NCBI GenBank assembly: GCA_040882255.1
Contig: JBBEBP010000011.1
Coordinates: forward strand, 411,424 to 475,423
DNA: 64,000 bases
Source of the DNA: PWQG01 sp040882255
GTDB taxonomy: Bacteria > Pseudomonadota > Gammaproteobacteria > Pseudomonadales > Pseudohongiellaceae
Direction of reading: 5' to 3'
In this document: positions 16,106 to 26,421 of the stretch, one piece after another
Layout of the letters: the number at the start of each line of letters is the position of its first letter
Position numbering within the stretch: the first letter of the stretch is position 1
Translations under genes and position numbers: made by a program
The notes under the pieces: generated by a model
What the model was told of the DNA's origin: nothing
The model's input: only the letters and a program-made list of their open reading frames with translations
The model's database searches: none

Positions 16106-18046
16106 TCAGAGCTGCGGAGCGCCGCCCGGCATAGCCGGTGCGGTCCCGCTCTCGCCAAACTCGAAATCCGAGGCCCGCCGTTCGATATCGGCCGCTGTGC
16201 GGCGATTGGCCAGCAGCGCATCGAAACCGCGCCGCCCATAGTGATCATTCAGCACCTGAACCAACTGCTCCCGCTGCTGCTCAGGCAGTGAATCCAGGCT
16301 GCCCCCGGCCACGGCATGCAGCTCCACAACCACGTACGTCCCGTTATCCAGACTGCCACCCTGGCGCACCGGATCATCCCCTTCCGGAGGACGGATCGAG
16401 AACGCCAGTTGCGCCACCTGGGGATTGACCTGGCCGGAATTGCGCGAAGCATCGGTGACTTCGCGCCACTCCAGCCCCTCTTCCTCGACCAGATCATCGA
16501 TGGATTCTCCGCTCTCCAGCCGGGACAGAATACGCTCACCAATCTCCCGGGCCAGCTCGCGCTCACGCTGGCTGCGCAACGTGGCTGCGATTTCGTCACG
16601 CACCTCTTCCAGTGGACGCACTGCCTCCGGGCGGTGCTCATCCAGATGCAACACCAGCGCCCGCTCATCACCCAGTTCAATCAGATCACTGTTGAGATCG
16701 TCGTACAATACTTCACCGGAGAACGCCGCCTCGATGACCTGCTCATTGCCGGTGATGTCGTCGGGGCCGCCCGATTCACCAAAGAAGGGGCTTTCCTGTA
16801 TGGGCAGGTCCATCTCGCTGGCAACGGACTCCAGATCAAAGGTCTCGAAAGCCAGGTTGGCCAATCTTTCCAGGCTGGAGAACCACACCTCATCCACCTC
16901 CGACTCGACCAGCTCCCGCTCGATCTCTTCGGCGCGCTCTTCGAAGGAAGGATATTCCTCGAAATCGTATTCGGTCAGCTTCACCAGATGGACACCGAAT
17001 TCGCTGACCACCGGGGCGGAGACTTCCTCGACCTCCAGGCCACGCAGCGCCTCTTCCACGGCATCCGGGAAAACGCTGCCATCGCTATAGCCGATATCAC
17101 CACCATCGCGGGCGGAGACCACATCGTCGGAATATTCCTGCGCCAGGTCCGCGAATGATTCGCCGTCCTCGATACGTGCCCGCAGCTCTCCGGCCAGTTC
17201 CACAGCCTCTTCCTCGCTGCGGTCACCGCCCGTTTCCAGCAGAATATGTGCCGCGCGGCGCTCTTCATCGCCCGACGCCTCGTCACGGGCCTCTTCATAG
17301 GCCTGGCGTACACGCTCCTCCGAGACCTCGAACTCATCGTACAGCTGGTCACGGCGCAGCATGACGTAGTTGACCGACACCTGCTCCTCGCGCATGAACC
17401 GGTCCGTGTTGTTCTCGTAAAAGGCCTCGATATCTTCTTCGGCAATCGCCTCACCCATGGTGCGCGAGCCGGTCGGTACGGACAGGAAACGGAAATCCCG
17501 CGTCTGACTCAACAGGGCGGCGATCCGCTCCAGAGCAGCCTGCGGTACGAAGGCCGATGCCGAATAGGCGGTGGCCAACTGGGTGATCAACATCTGATCA
17601 GCCAGGGCGGCCCTGTAGCCCGACGGATTGAAGCCCTGCGTCGCCATGGTGCGGGCAGCGTAGTCGCTATCAAAGCGCCCATTGATCTGGAACTGGGGGG
17701 AATTGAGGATCTGCTGGTCGATGGAGCGTCCTGAAATGACCAGACCACTGTCCTCGGCCGTCTGCATCAACACACGGTTCTCGACCAGTTGCTCCAGCGC
17801 GATGTCCCTCAGGTCGGCATCATCAAAGCTGGAGACCTGACTCCCCAGATTGCTCATCAGGCGCTGGATGGCGCCATTGAGCTCCTGCTCGGTGATCTCT
17901 TCACCGTTGACAGTGGCGACGTTCTGCGGATTGAAGAATCCGCCAACAATGGATTCGGCGCCGAACAGGGCGAACACGCCGATGATCAGACCGATGATGA
18001 TCTTGGATAGGAAACTCTGGGAGTTGTCTCGCATTCGCTGCAGCAT
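16106..18046 (-). CDS. ppiD: Periplasmic folding chaperone PpiD (SurA-N/parvulin)
   Basis: 646 residues (E. coli 623). It is anchored in the inner membrane and acts at the Sec translocon exit. The N-terminal MLQRMRDNSQSFLSKIIIGL leads into a single membrane helix with GVFALFGAESIVGGFF. A SurA_N-like region follows, then a parvulin domain around residues 260-360 (AAHILLETGG, FADLAQEYSDD, GGDIGYSDGSVFPDA and SEFGVHLVKLTEY). I choose ATG at 18046; the longer frame reads through the hupB terminator. It is last in the conserved lon-hupB-ppiD order. Confidence 0.93.
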   Translation of the reverse strand: MLQRMRDNSQSFLSKIIIGLIIGVFALFGAESIVGGFFNPQNVATVNGEEITEQELNGAIQRLMSNLGSQVSSFDDADLRDIALEQLVENRVLMQTAEDSGLVISGRSIDQQILNSPQFQINGRFDSDYAARTMATQGFNPSGYRAALADQMLITQLATAYSASAFVPQAALERIAALLSQTRDFRFLSVPTGSRTMGEAIAEEDIEAFYENNTDRFMREEQVSVNYVMLRRDQLYDEFEVSEERVRQAYEEARDEASGDEERRAAHILLETGGDRSEEEAVELAGELRARIEDGESFADLAQEYSDDVVSARDGGDIGYSDGSVFPDAVEEALRGLEVEEVSAPVVSEFGVHLVKLTEYDFEEYPSFEERAEEIERELVESEVDEVWFSSLERLANLAFETFDLESVASEMDLPIQESPFFGESGGPDDITGNEQVIEAAFSGEVLYDDLNSDLIELGDERALVLHLDEHRPEAVRPLEEVRDEIAATLRSQRERELAREIGERILSRLESGESIDDLVEEEGLEWREVTDASRNSGQVNPQVAQLAFSIRPPEGDDPVRQGGSLDNGTYVVVELHAVAGGSLDSLPEQQREQLVQVLNDHYGRRGFDALLANRRTAADIERRASDFEFGESGTAPAMPGGAPQL

Positions 18047-18074
18047 GGTGATTCCTGCTTCAATCGTACCAACG

Positions 18075-18103
18075 AAAAAAGAGGCGCATCGATGATGCGC
18101 CTC
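18075..18103 (-). terminator. Intrinsic terminator downstream of hupB
   Basis: Read on the minus strand, GAGGCGCATC pairs perfectly with GATGCGCCTC around a 3-nt loop (18081-18103) and is followed by six T (18075-18080). It lies about 105 nt beyond the hupB stop and before the ppiD start, so it separates the two. Confidence 0.88.
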
Positions 18104-18207
18104 CTCTCTGCGGCTCATCGGTCATGGTGACCAACCAGCCCTTGTATGATCCATCGGCTTGAGGCCGGCCGAAGCCCCGCAGGACTGCCTTCCGGACATG
18201 GGCAGGA

Positions 18208-18483
18208 TCAGTTGTTTACCGCATCCTTCAGTGCCTTGCCCGCTTTGAAACTGGGCACTTTGGCGGCAGAAATCTGGATTGTCGCCCCGGTCTGGGGGTT
18301 ACGTCCGGTTCGGGCAGCCCGTTCCTTGGTAGCAAAGGTACCAAAGCCGACGAGCACTACAGGGTCGCTTTTCTTCAGAGAGTCGGTGATCGTTTCGATC
18401 ATTGAATCCACTGCACGGCCGGCAGCAGCCTTAGGTATGTCGGCACTGGCAGCCACGGCTTCGATCAGTTCAGATTTATTCAC
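18208..18483 (-). CDS. hupB: DNA-binding protein HU-beta
   Basis: 91 residues, the usual HU length. It is a nucleoid-associated dimer. It starts MNKSELIEAVAASADIPKAA and has the beta-arm motif GRNPQTGATIQI, then VPSFKAGKALKDAV. It follows lon as in E. coli. It has its own promoter (18585-18614) and terminator (18075-18103). Confidence 0.97.
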   Translation of the reverse strand: MNKSELIEAVAASADIPKAAAGRAVDSMIETITDSLKKSDPVVLVGFGTFATKERAARTGRNPQTGATIQISAAKVPSFKAGKALKDAVNN

Positions 18484-18584
18484 GTTATCCCCTTTATTTT
18501 TCTGTCTTAAGTAGTGTATTTCCGTCTACGTGTCACAACGGCGTTCGATACTTGCATGATTCTTGACTGCGACATGACCCGGAC

Positions 18585-18614
18585 TTTATACCAAGCCTCC
18601 GAAAGCCCTGTCAA
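18585..18614 (-). promoter_or_regulatory. Sigma-70 promoter of hupB
   Basis: On the minus strand a consensus TTGACA (18614-18609) and TATAAA (18590-18585) are 18 nt apart, about 100 nt before the hupB start and between lon and hupB. This is the best sigma-70 match seen in the window. Confidence 0.8.
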
Positions 18615-18647
18615 CTCGCAGCCTGCGGCAGGCCGCCGCTTTGCGCG

Positions 18648-21098
<2,451 letters not shown>

Positions 21099-21140
21099 AA
21101 TGAGAATCCTGCTGGTTGGGAATGACTTGGCTACTGAACA

Positions 21141-21169
21141 ATGTAGGGCCGGTAGGCGCCGTTTTCAAG
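21141..21169 (-). promoter_or_regulatory. Heat-shock (sigma-32-type) promoter of lon
   Basis: On the minus strand CTTGAAA (21169-21163) and CCCTACAT (21148-21141) are separated by 14 nt, matching the RpoH consensus CTTGAAA-N11-16-CCCCATNT closely. The predicted start lies about 35 nt before the lon ATG. It begins only a few bases after the clpX stop. Confidence 0.75.
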
Positions 21170-21175
21170 CGCCCG

Positions 21176-22465
21176 TCATTCGTCGGCGGTACCGCAGGAC
21201 GACTGCTGCTCAACATTCTCGTACATCAGCATCGGCTCGGACTCGCCGTTGATCACGGCGGCATCGATGACGACCTTGCTGACGTTCTCCAGGGACGGGA
21301 TCCGGTACATGGTATCCAGCAGTACCGATTCCATGATGGAACGCAGGCCACGGGCACCGGTCTTGCGGGCCTTGGCCTTCAGAGCGATCGCCTCAAGGGC
21401 ATCGTCACGGAACTGGATCTCCACGTCCTCCAGATCGAACAGTTTGATGTACTGCTTGACCAGCGAGTTCTTCGGCTCCCTGAGGATACGCACCAGCGCC
21501 TCCAGGTCCAGCTCCTCGAGCGTGGCGATCATCGGCAAGCGGCCTACAAATTCCGGGATCAGGCCATATTTGACCAGATCCTCGGGTTCGACATCATGCA
21601 GGATTTCGCCCACCCCCTGGCTGGTATCCTTGCTGCGCACCTCGGCGCCGAAACCGATACCGCCCTTCTCCGAGCGGTCCCGTATGACCTTGTCCAGGCC
21701 GGCAAACGCCCCGCCACAGATGAACAGGATATTGCTGGTATCGACCTGCAGGAATTCCTGCTGCGGATGCTTGCGGCCACCCTGCGGCGGCACGGAAGCC
21801 ACCGTGCCTTCGATAAGCTTCAACAGGGCCTGCTGCACGCCTTCACCGGACACATCACGGGTGATCGAGGGGTTGTCCGACTTACGGGAGATCTTGTCGA
21901 TTTCATCAATATAGACGATTCCGATCTGCGCCTTGTCGACATCGTAATCGCACTTCTGCAGCAACTTCTGGATAATGTTTTCGACATCCTCCCCCACATA
22001 ACCGGCTTCGGTCAGCGTGGTGGCATCGGCGATAGTGAACGGCACATCCAGCAGACGGGCCAGCGTCTCGGCCAGCAGTGTCTTGCCGGTACCGGTGGGG
22101 CCGATCATCAGGATATTGCTCTTGGCGAGCTCAACCCCGTCGTTGCCCTTGTCATAGTTGAGACGCTTGTAGTGATTGTAGACAGCCACGGCCAGCACAC
22201 GCTTGGCGGCCTCCTGCCCGATCACGTACTCATCCAGGGTTTCCTTGATCTCCTGTGGAGACGGCAGACGCTTGTCGCCTTCGACACCTTCCTTTTCCTG
22301 GATCTCCTCGCGGATGATGTCATTGCACAGGTCAACACATTCATCACAGACAAACACGGAAGGCCCGGCAATCAACTTGCGCACTTCGTGCTGGCTTTTG
22401 CCACAGAAAGAGCAATACAGCAGCTTGCCGTTATCCTCACCGTTATTGTAGCGATCATCAGACAT
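21176..22465 (-). CDS. clpX: ATP-dependent Clp protease ATPase subunit ClpX
   Basis: 429 residues (E. coli 424). It is a AAA+ unfoldase that feeds ClpP. The N-terminal zinc-binding domain is YCSFCGKSQ with VFVCDECVDLC. Walker A is GPTGTGKTLLAE and Walker B is IVYIDEIDKI. The pore loop (GYVGEDVEN) and the ClpP-binding IGF-type loop region (GGIGFGAEV) are visible, as is PEFVGRLPMIATLEEL. It lies 14 bp after clpP. Confidence 0.97.
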   Translation of the reverse strand: MSDDRYNNGEDNGKLLYCSFCGKSQHEVRKLIAGPSVFVCDECVDLCNDIIREEIQEKEGVEGDKRLPSPQEIKETLDEYVIGQEAAKRVLAVAVYNHYKRLNYDKGNDGVELAKSNILMIGPTGTGKTLLAETLARLLDVPFTIADATTLTEAGYVGEDVENIIQKLLQKCDYDVDKAQIGIVYIDEIDKISRKSDNPSITRDVSGEGVQQALLKLIEGTVASVPPQGGRKHPQQEFLQVDTSNILFICGGAFAGLDKVIRDRSEKGGIGFGAEVRSKDTSQGVGEILHDVEPEDLVKYGLIPEFVGRLPMIATLEELDLEALVRILREPKNSLVKQYIKLFDLEDVEIQFRDDALEAIALKAKARKTGARGLRSIMESVLLDTMYRIPSLENVSKVVIDAAVINGESEPMLMYENVEQQSSCGTADE

Positions 22466-22479
22466 GCAAAATCCTCGCG

Positions 22480-23100
22480 TTACGCAGATGCACTGCGATG
22501 TTCCAGCACCTGGTCCACCAGGCCGTACGTTACCGCTTCCTCTGCCGTCAGAAACCGGTCTCGCTCGGTATCATTTTCTATAGTCTCAAGGTCCTGACCC
22601 GTATGCAACGCCATAATGCGGTTGAGCTGTTCACGCATCTTGAGGATTTCCGTGGCCTGTATCTCGATATCCGAGGCCTGCCCCTGGGCACCGCCGCTGG
22701 GTTGATGGATCATCACACGGGAGTGCGGCAGCGCAAAACGCTTGCCCTTCGCCCCCGCAGTGAGCAGCAGCGCACCCATGCTGGCCGCCTGCCCCACGCA
22801 CAGGGTGCTGACGTCCGGCTTGATGAACTGCATGGTGTCGTAGATGGACATGCCGGCCGTCACCGAACCGCCCGGGGAATTGATATACAGATGGATGTCC
22901 TTGTCCGGATTCTCGGACTCCAGGAACAACAGCTGAGCAACGACCAGGTTGGCGACATTATCATCCACCGGACCGACCAGGAAGATCACATTCTCCTTCA
23001 GCAGCCGGGAGAAAATGTCGTAGGAGCGCTCCCCGCGGGAAGTCTGCTCGACCACCATCGGGATCAGTGCTGAGTACATCGTATTGTCGCCTGTTTCCAT
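22480..23100 (-). CDS. clpP: ATP-dependent Clp protease proteolytic subunit ClpP
   Basis: 206 residues from the chosen ATG (E. coli 207). The catalytic triad is visible: Ser in VGQAASMGALLL, His in LPHSRVMIHQPSGG, and Asp in ENDTERDRFL. The N-terminus METGDNTMYSALIPMVVEQTSRGER has the right length for a short propeptide followed by the conserved ALIPMVVEQ. In-frame ATGs at 23151, 23130 and 23079 are alternatives. The gene sits between tig and clpX in the standard order. Confidence 0.96.
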   Translation of the reverse strand: METGDNTMYSALIPMVVEQTSRGERSYDIFSRLLKENVIFLVGPVDDNVANLVVAQLLFLESENPDKDIHLYINSPGGSVTAGMSIYDTMQFIKPDVSTLCVGQAASMGALLLTAGAKGKRFALPHSRVMIHQPSGGAQGQASDIEIQATEILKMREQLNRIMALHTGQDLETIENDTERDRFLTAEEAVTYGLVDQVLEHRSASA

Positions 23101-23181
23101 AAAGTCGATCGCCTGCCCTGTCTCGTTCATTATATCGGCACCACAGGCCATGCCTGCAGTGCCATGATGCCTGTCCGCAGA

Positions 23182-24735
23182 TCAGCTGTCGGAATCAGCC
23201 TTCTTCGCGGCGGTCTTTTTGGCGGCCGCCTTTTTGGGCGCCGCTTTCTTTGCACTGGTTTTTTTGGCAGCGGTTTTCTTCGCAGCCGTTGTCTTTTCAG
23301 CCGGCTTCTTTGTGGCACTCTTTTTCGCAGTGGTCTTTTTCGCCGTCGACTTCTTTGCCGCCGTTTTCTTCGCGGCTGACTTCTTCGCGGTCGACTTGCC
23401 CTTCTTCTCTTCTACGTCATCCCCGGCCTCTTCGGATTTCGGATTGATCAGCGCGTCATAGCTGACTTCCTTCTCCGACACATCGGCCTGCTCCAGAATG
23501 ATGTCGAACACCTGGTCTTCCAGCACTGCGGACTCCATGGCCTGGAGCTGCTCCTGGTTACCGTAGTACCAGTTGATGACCTGTTCGGGCTGCTCATAGG
23601 TGGAAGCGACGTCCTCGATGGCTTCGCGGACACGGGCGGGATCGGCCTGCAGGCCCTTCTGCTTGATCACCTCGCCCAGGATCAGTCCCAGCGCCACGCG
23701 CTTCCCGGCCTGTTCCCGGAACAGCTCATCCGGCAGCATGGAGGGATCCAGGTTCTGGGCACCCTGCCCGAAACGCTGCATCGCCTGCTGGCGCAGTGTG
23801 TCGATCTCCGCCGCCGCCAGCGACTCGGGCACATCCACCGGATTGGCCTCGATCAACTTGTCCATCATCTGGCTCTTGACCTGGTTGCGGCTGGCCTTGC
23901 GCAGCTCGCGCTCCATGTTCTCCCGCACTTCCTTGCGGAAATTCTCCTCGCCGCCTTCCTCGACACCGAATACGGCAAAGAACTCGTCATTCAGCTCCGG
24001 CAGGACCGGCTCCGAGACGCTGTTCACTGTGACCTTGAACTGCACCGGCTTGCCGGCCAGCTCACGATTCTGGTAGTCCTCGGGGAAGGTCAGATCCAGC
24101 GTCACCTCGTCGCCGGCCTTTGTTTTCAGCAGACCGTCCTCGAAACCCTCGATCATGCGGCCGCCGCCCAGCTCCAGATTGGTGTTCTGGCCACTGCCCC
24201 CGGCAAACTCCTCGCCGTCCATGGTGCCGACGAAATCAATAGTGACCTGGTCGCCCTCGCGCGCCTGGCGCTTGACTTCCTTCCAGGTGCGGCGCTGCTG
24301 GCGCAGAGACTCGATCATCTTGTCGATGTCGGCCTCGGTAACCTCGGCCACCTTCTTTTCCACGTCCAGCTTCGAGAAATCGCTCAGCTCAAGCTCCGGA
24401 TAGACATCGAATACCGCCACGAATTCCAGGTCCCTGCCCTCTTCCGTGGTCTTCGGCTCAATCTTCGGCTGACCGGCCGGGCGCAGGTTTTCCTGCGAGA
24501 TGGCCTGGTAGTAGCTGCGGCTCATCACCTCGCCCAGCACTTCCTGGCGAACGCCCTTGCCGAAGCGCTTCTTTATCACTTTCAGAGGAATCTTTCCCTT
24601 GCGAAAGCCGTTGATCCGTACGGTTTTGGCCGCTTCCTGCAGCCGGGCATTGACGGCATCATCAATTTCAGACGCGGGAACACCCACGGTCATTCGGCGT
24701 TCGAGTCCGGAAGTGGTTTCAATCGAGACTTGCAT
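23182..24735 (-). CDS. tig: Trigger factor with histone-H1-like C-terminal tail
   Basis: 517 residues; the family is normally about 430-450. It is a ribosome-bound chaperone and prolyl isomerase. The ribosome-docking loop is NGFRKGKIPLKV (residues about 42-53), the FKBP-type domain runs about 160-245 (EGDQVTIDFVGTMDGEEFAGG), and the arms follow to about residue 440. The last 73 residues form about 13 pentads of the form xxAKK (STAKK, TAAKK, TSAKK), ending ADSDS. This polycationic, Lys/Ala-rich tail resembles histone H1 or AlgP tails and could add RNA or ribosome affinity; its function is inference. tig-clpP-clpX-lon order is standard. Confidence 0.95.
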   Translation of the reverse strand: MQVSIETTSGLERRMTVGVPASEIDDAVNARLQEAAKTVRINGFRKGKIPLKVIKKRFGKGVRQEVLGEVMSRSYYQAISQENLRPAGQPKIEPKTTEEGRDLEFVAVFDVYPELELSDFSKLDVEKKVAEVTEADIDKMIESLRQQRRTWKEVKRQAREGDQVTIDFVGTMDGEEFAGGSGQNTNLELGGGRMIEGFEDGLLKTKAGDEVTLDLTFPEDYQNRELAGKPVQFKVTVNSVSEPVLPELNDEFFAVFGVEEGGEENFRKEVRENMERELRKASRNQVKSQMMDKLIEANPVDVPESLAAAEIDTLRQQAMQRFGQGAQNLDPSMLPDELFREQAGKRVALGLILGEVIKQKGLQADPARVREAIEDVASTYEQPEQVINWYYGNQEQLQAMESAVLEDQVFDIILEQADVSEKEVSYDALINPKSEEAGDDVEEKKGKSTAKKSAAKKTAAKKSTAKKTTAKKSATKKPAEKTTAAKKTAAKKTSAKKAAPKKAAAKKTAAKKADSDS

Positions 24736-25044
24736 GAATCATCCTCTTCAGCCAGCTCCCTCATACAGGGCTGGAAGCACTATTCGGTTGTCAGGTATGC
24801 CCGCATCATCCCTATACAGGCCGTTGCGGGCGGGCCAGGAGACTGCTGTACCAGGAAGAATCACAACTATTGAAGTAATTTCAAACAGTTAACGATTCAA
24901 CCCCGTGTTTCAGAGAGCGCGATTGTCCCACAACACCCGCAGGGATTCAATAAACCGGACAACGGCGAGGAACCATTTGCCAAATGCGGCATCATAGCTA
25001 TACTGCAACCCAGAACAACAAGTGAAACCGCAGAGGGCAGATCC
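24736..25044. other. Divergent intergenic region between tig and the DUF6316-like gene
   Basis: About 310 bp without a gene. It holds a fair promoter for the rightward gene at 24977-25004 and must also hold the tig promoter, which I could not place with confidence. I see no tRNA, long repeat or terminator here. Confidence 0.6.
24977..25004 (+). promoter_or_regulatory. Sigma-70 promoter of the 82-residue gene
   Basis: TTGCCA (24977-24982), a 16-nt spacer and TATACT (24999-25004) stand about 40 nt before the ATG at 25045. Confidence 0.55.
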
Positions 25045-25293
25045 ATGACAGAATACAATCGCAGCACAGACCGGGATTTGACCTCCCATGAACGCACCGA
25101 GCGGCTTTTTCTGGACAGTGGATTGTGGTATTTCCGCACCCGCGAAGGGGCACCGATCGGCCCGTTCCGGTATCGCCGGGAAGCCGAGGCCATGCTGACA
25201 CGCTTTGTCGAACGGATTCAGGAAAAGGAACAGCGCACGCAGGCCCGCTCAACGAGACAACCACCCCATGCCCGGACGGCAGCCGCATTCTGA
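25045..25293 (+). CDS. DUF6316-like small protein
   Basis: 82 residues, no signal or membrane segment. The core RTERLFLDSGLWYFRTREGAPIGPFRYRREAEAML resembles small gammaproteobacterial proteins that I recall as DUF6316; function unknown. The pattern of a short WYFRTREG strand followed by GPF and a helix is similar to GYF- or DUF4339-type interaction modules, but this is only a resemblance. GAGGG lies about 7 nt before the ATG. The basic Arg/Gln-rich tail is probably disordered. It converges on the hydrolase gene with a 6-bp gap. Confidence 0.6.
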   Translation: MTEYNRSTDRDLTSHERTERLFLDSGLWYFRTREGAPIGPFRYRREAEAMLTRFVERIQEKEQRTQARSTRQPPHARTAAAF

Positions 25294-25299
25294 ACGGCA

Positions 25300-26286
25300 T
25301 CACGCCACCAGTGCACGCGAATCACCGGACGGCGAAGATACATCCCGTTCACTGGCCACCGACTGATCACGCCCCCCCGGACCGGCCAGCACAGTGAGAC
25401 GATCAAACAACACGTCCTGATGCCGCAGGAAGAAGAAGTGTCCCGCACCGCACAGGCGACGCAGCCGGGCGCGAGGCATGCGCAGTACCAGCCGCCGGCC
25501 CCCACACTCACTCACCATCCGGTCCGATGCCCCGTACCAGAACTCCACAGGCAGCTCCAGACGCTCCGGATTGAAACGGCAACGGCGGAACCCGCCCGCC
25601 ACGTCCTGCGCCAGGCCGCGACTGCCCTGCCGGGCCGCCTCGCCCAGGGACTCGCGCAGCCAACGCTGCACACCGGCCTGCCGCAGCAGACGATGATCGG
25701 ACGGCCCGGCAACGCGGTCCAGCAGCGCCAGCCTCCGCGCCGGAGGCGTCCAGCGCGCGGCCAGCCGGCACCGCCACTGCAGCGCCCGCTGCAAAATGGC
25801 CTGCATCCAACCCTTTTCACCATCCATCCACAACGACGGACAGGAAAGCATCAGGCAAAAGCGCACACGGCCCGGATCATGCTGCGCCGCCTCCAGCGCG
25901 TAACCGGCGCCACCGCCCCAGGCGAGCAGGCCGTAGGACGGCAGGCCCAGAGCATCGGCAAGCGCAACCAGGTCGCCGGACGGATCGGTCTGCCCGGTGT
26001 CTGCATAATCACTGCCACCCAGCCCGGGCCTGTCGACGGCCACAATGCGGAAACCGCGCCGGCACGCCGAGGACTCCAGGGCACTTGCCTCCAGCCGGGA
26101 GCCGCCATATTGATGACAATAGAGCAGAGGAAAACCACCGGGCGCACCGAACTCACTGTAGGCGATACGGCGCCCACCCACGGAAATGCTGCCAGAACAG
26201 CCGCCGCCCTCGTTTCCCGAATACCCGTCCATGGGTAACGTCACCCCCTCGGGCCCCGGTTGCGGCTGCGGCTTCTGGAGATACAT
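25300..26286 (-). CDS. Alpha/beta-hydrolase-fold protein lacking the nucleophile serine
   Basis: 328 residues. The fold is recognisable: oxyanion strand (FPLLYCHQYGGSRLE), AVDRPGLGGSDYA, an elbow region, a cap, the acid (WYGASDRMVSE) and the histidine (LCGAGHFFFLRHQ). At the nucleophile elbow, where GxSxG is expected, the sequence is AWGGG (LLAWGGGAGYALEAA), so glycine replaces serine. Asp and His remain. It may be catalytically inactive or act as a binding or sensor protein. I use ATG at 26286; a TTG four codons upstream is possible. Its promoter (26322-26350) contains a palindromic operator shared in kind with the divergent DUF6502 gene. Confidence 0.75.
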   Translation of the reverse strand: MYLQKPQPQPGPEGVTLPMDGYSGNEGGGCSGSISVGGRRIAYSEFGAPGGFPLLYCHQYGGSRLEASALESSACRRGFRIVAVDRPGLGGSDYADTGQTDPSGDLVALADALGLPSYGLLAWGGGAGYALEAAQHDPGRVRFCLMLSCPSLWMDGEKGWMQAILQRALQWRCRLAARWTPPARRLALLDRVAGPSDHRLLRQAGVQRWLRESLGEAARQGSRGLAQDVAGGFRRCRFNPERLELPVEFWYGASDRMVSECGGRRLVLRMPRARLRRLCGAGHFFFLRHQDVLFDRLTVLAGPGGRDQSVASERDVSSPSGDSRALVA

Positions 26287-26321
26287 GATAGGCTTCAATC
26301 CATGACAGAATCAGTGAGTTG

Positions 26322-26350
26322 ATGATAGGTGGGAATATTTCCCACGTCAA
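26322..26350 (-). promoter_or_regulatory. Promoter of the hydrolase gene with embedded operator
   Basis: On the minus strand TTGACG (26350-26345) and TATCAT (26327-26322) are 17 nt apart. The spacer is almost exactly the palindrome at 26329-26345, so a bound protein would block polymerase. Confidence 0.65.
26329..26345. promoter_or_regulatory. Operator 1, GTGGGAA-N3-TTCCCAC
   Basis: Perfect 7-bp inverted repeat with spacer TAT. It is identical in both arms to operator 2 at 26386-26402, with 57 bp between centres. It lies inside the hydrolase promoter spacer. The regulator is unknown; the adjacent DUF6502 protein is a candidate. Confidence 0.75.
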
Positions 26351-26385
26351 CACCCGCGTCGCACAGACTTTTCTGCTTCAATGGT

Positions 26386-26402
26386 GTGGGAATGTTTCCC
26401 AC
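26386..26402. promoter_or_regulatory. Operator 2, GTGGGAA-N3-TTCCCAC
   Basis: Second copy of the palindrome, spacer TGT. It covers the expected -35 position (26387-26392) of the DUF6502 promoter, whose -10 is TATACT at 26410-26415. Confidence 0.75.
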
Positions 26403-26409
26403 CTCAAGG

Positions 26410-26415
26410 TATACT
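26410..26415 (+). promoter_or_regulatory. -10 element of a probably leaderless DUF6502 transcript
   Basis: TATACT ends 6 nt before the A of the ATG at 26422, so initiation at the usual distance would begin the mRNA at or within a base of the start codon. No SD-like sequence precedes the ATG. No good -35 is visible; the position is occupied by operator 2. Confidence 0.5.
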
Positions 26416-26421
26416 GCCGAC

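Noticed and set aside
23164..23461. Plus-strand frames encoding Phe/Ala-rich, strongly hydrophobic repeats that look like membrane proteins
   Set aside because: They are the antisense reading of the Lys/Ala-rich trigger factor tail; no ribosome-binding site and no independent codon bias.
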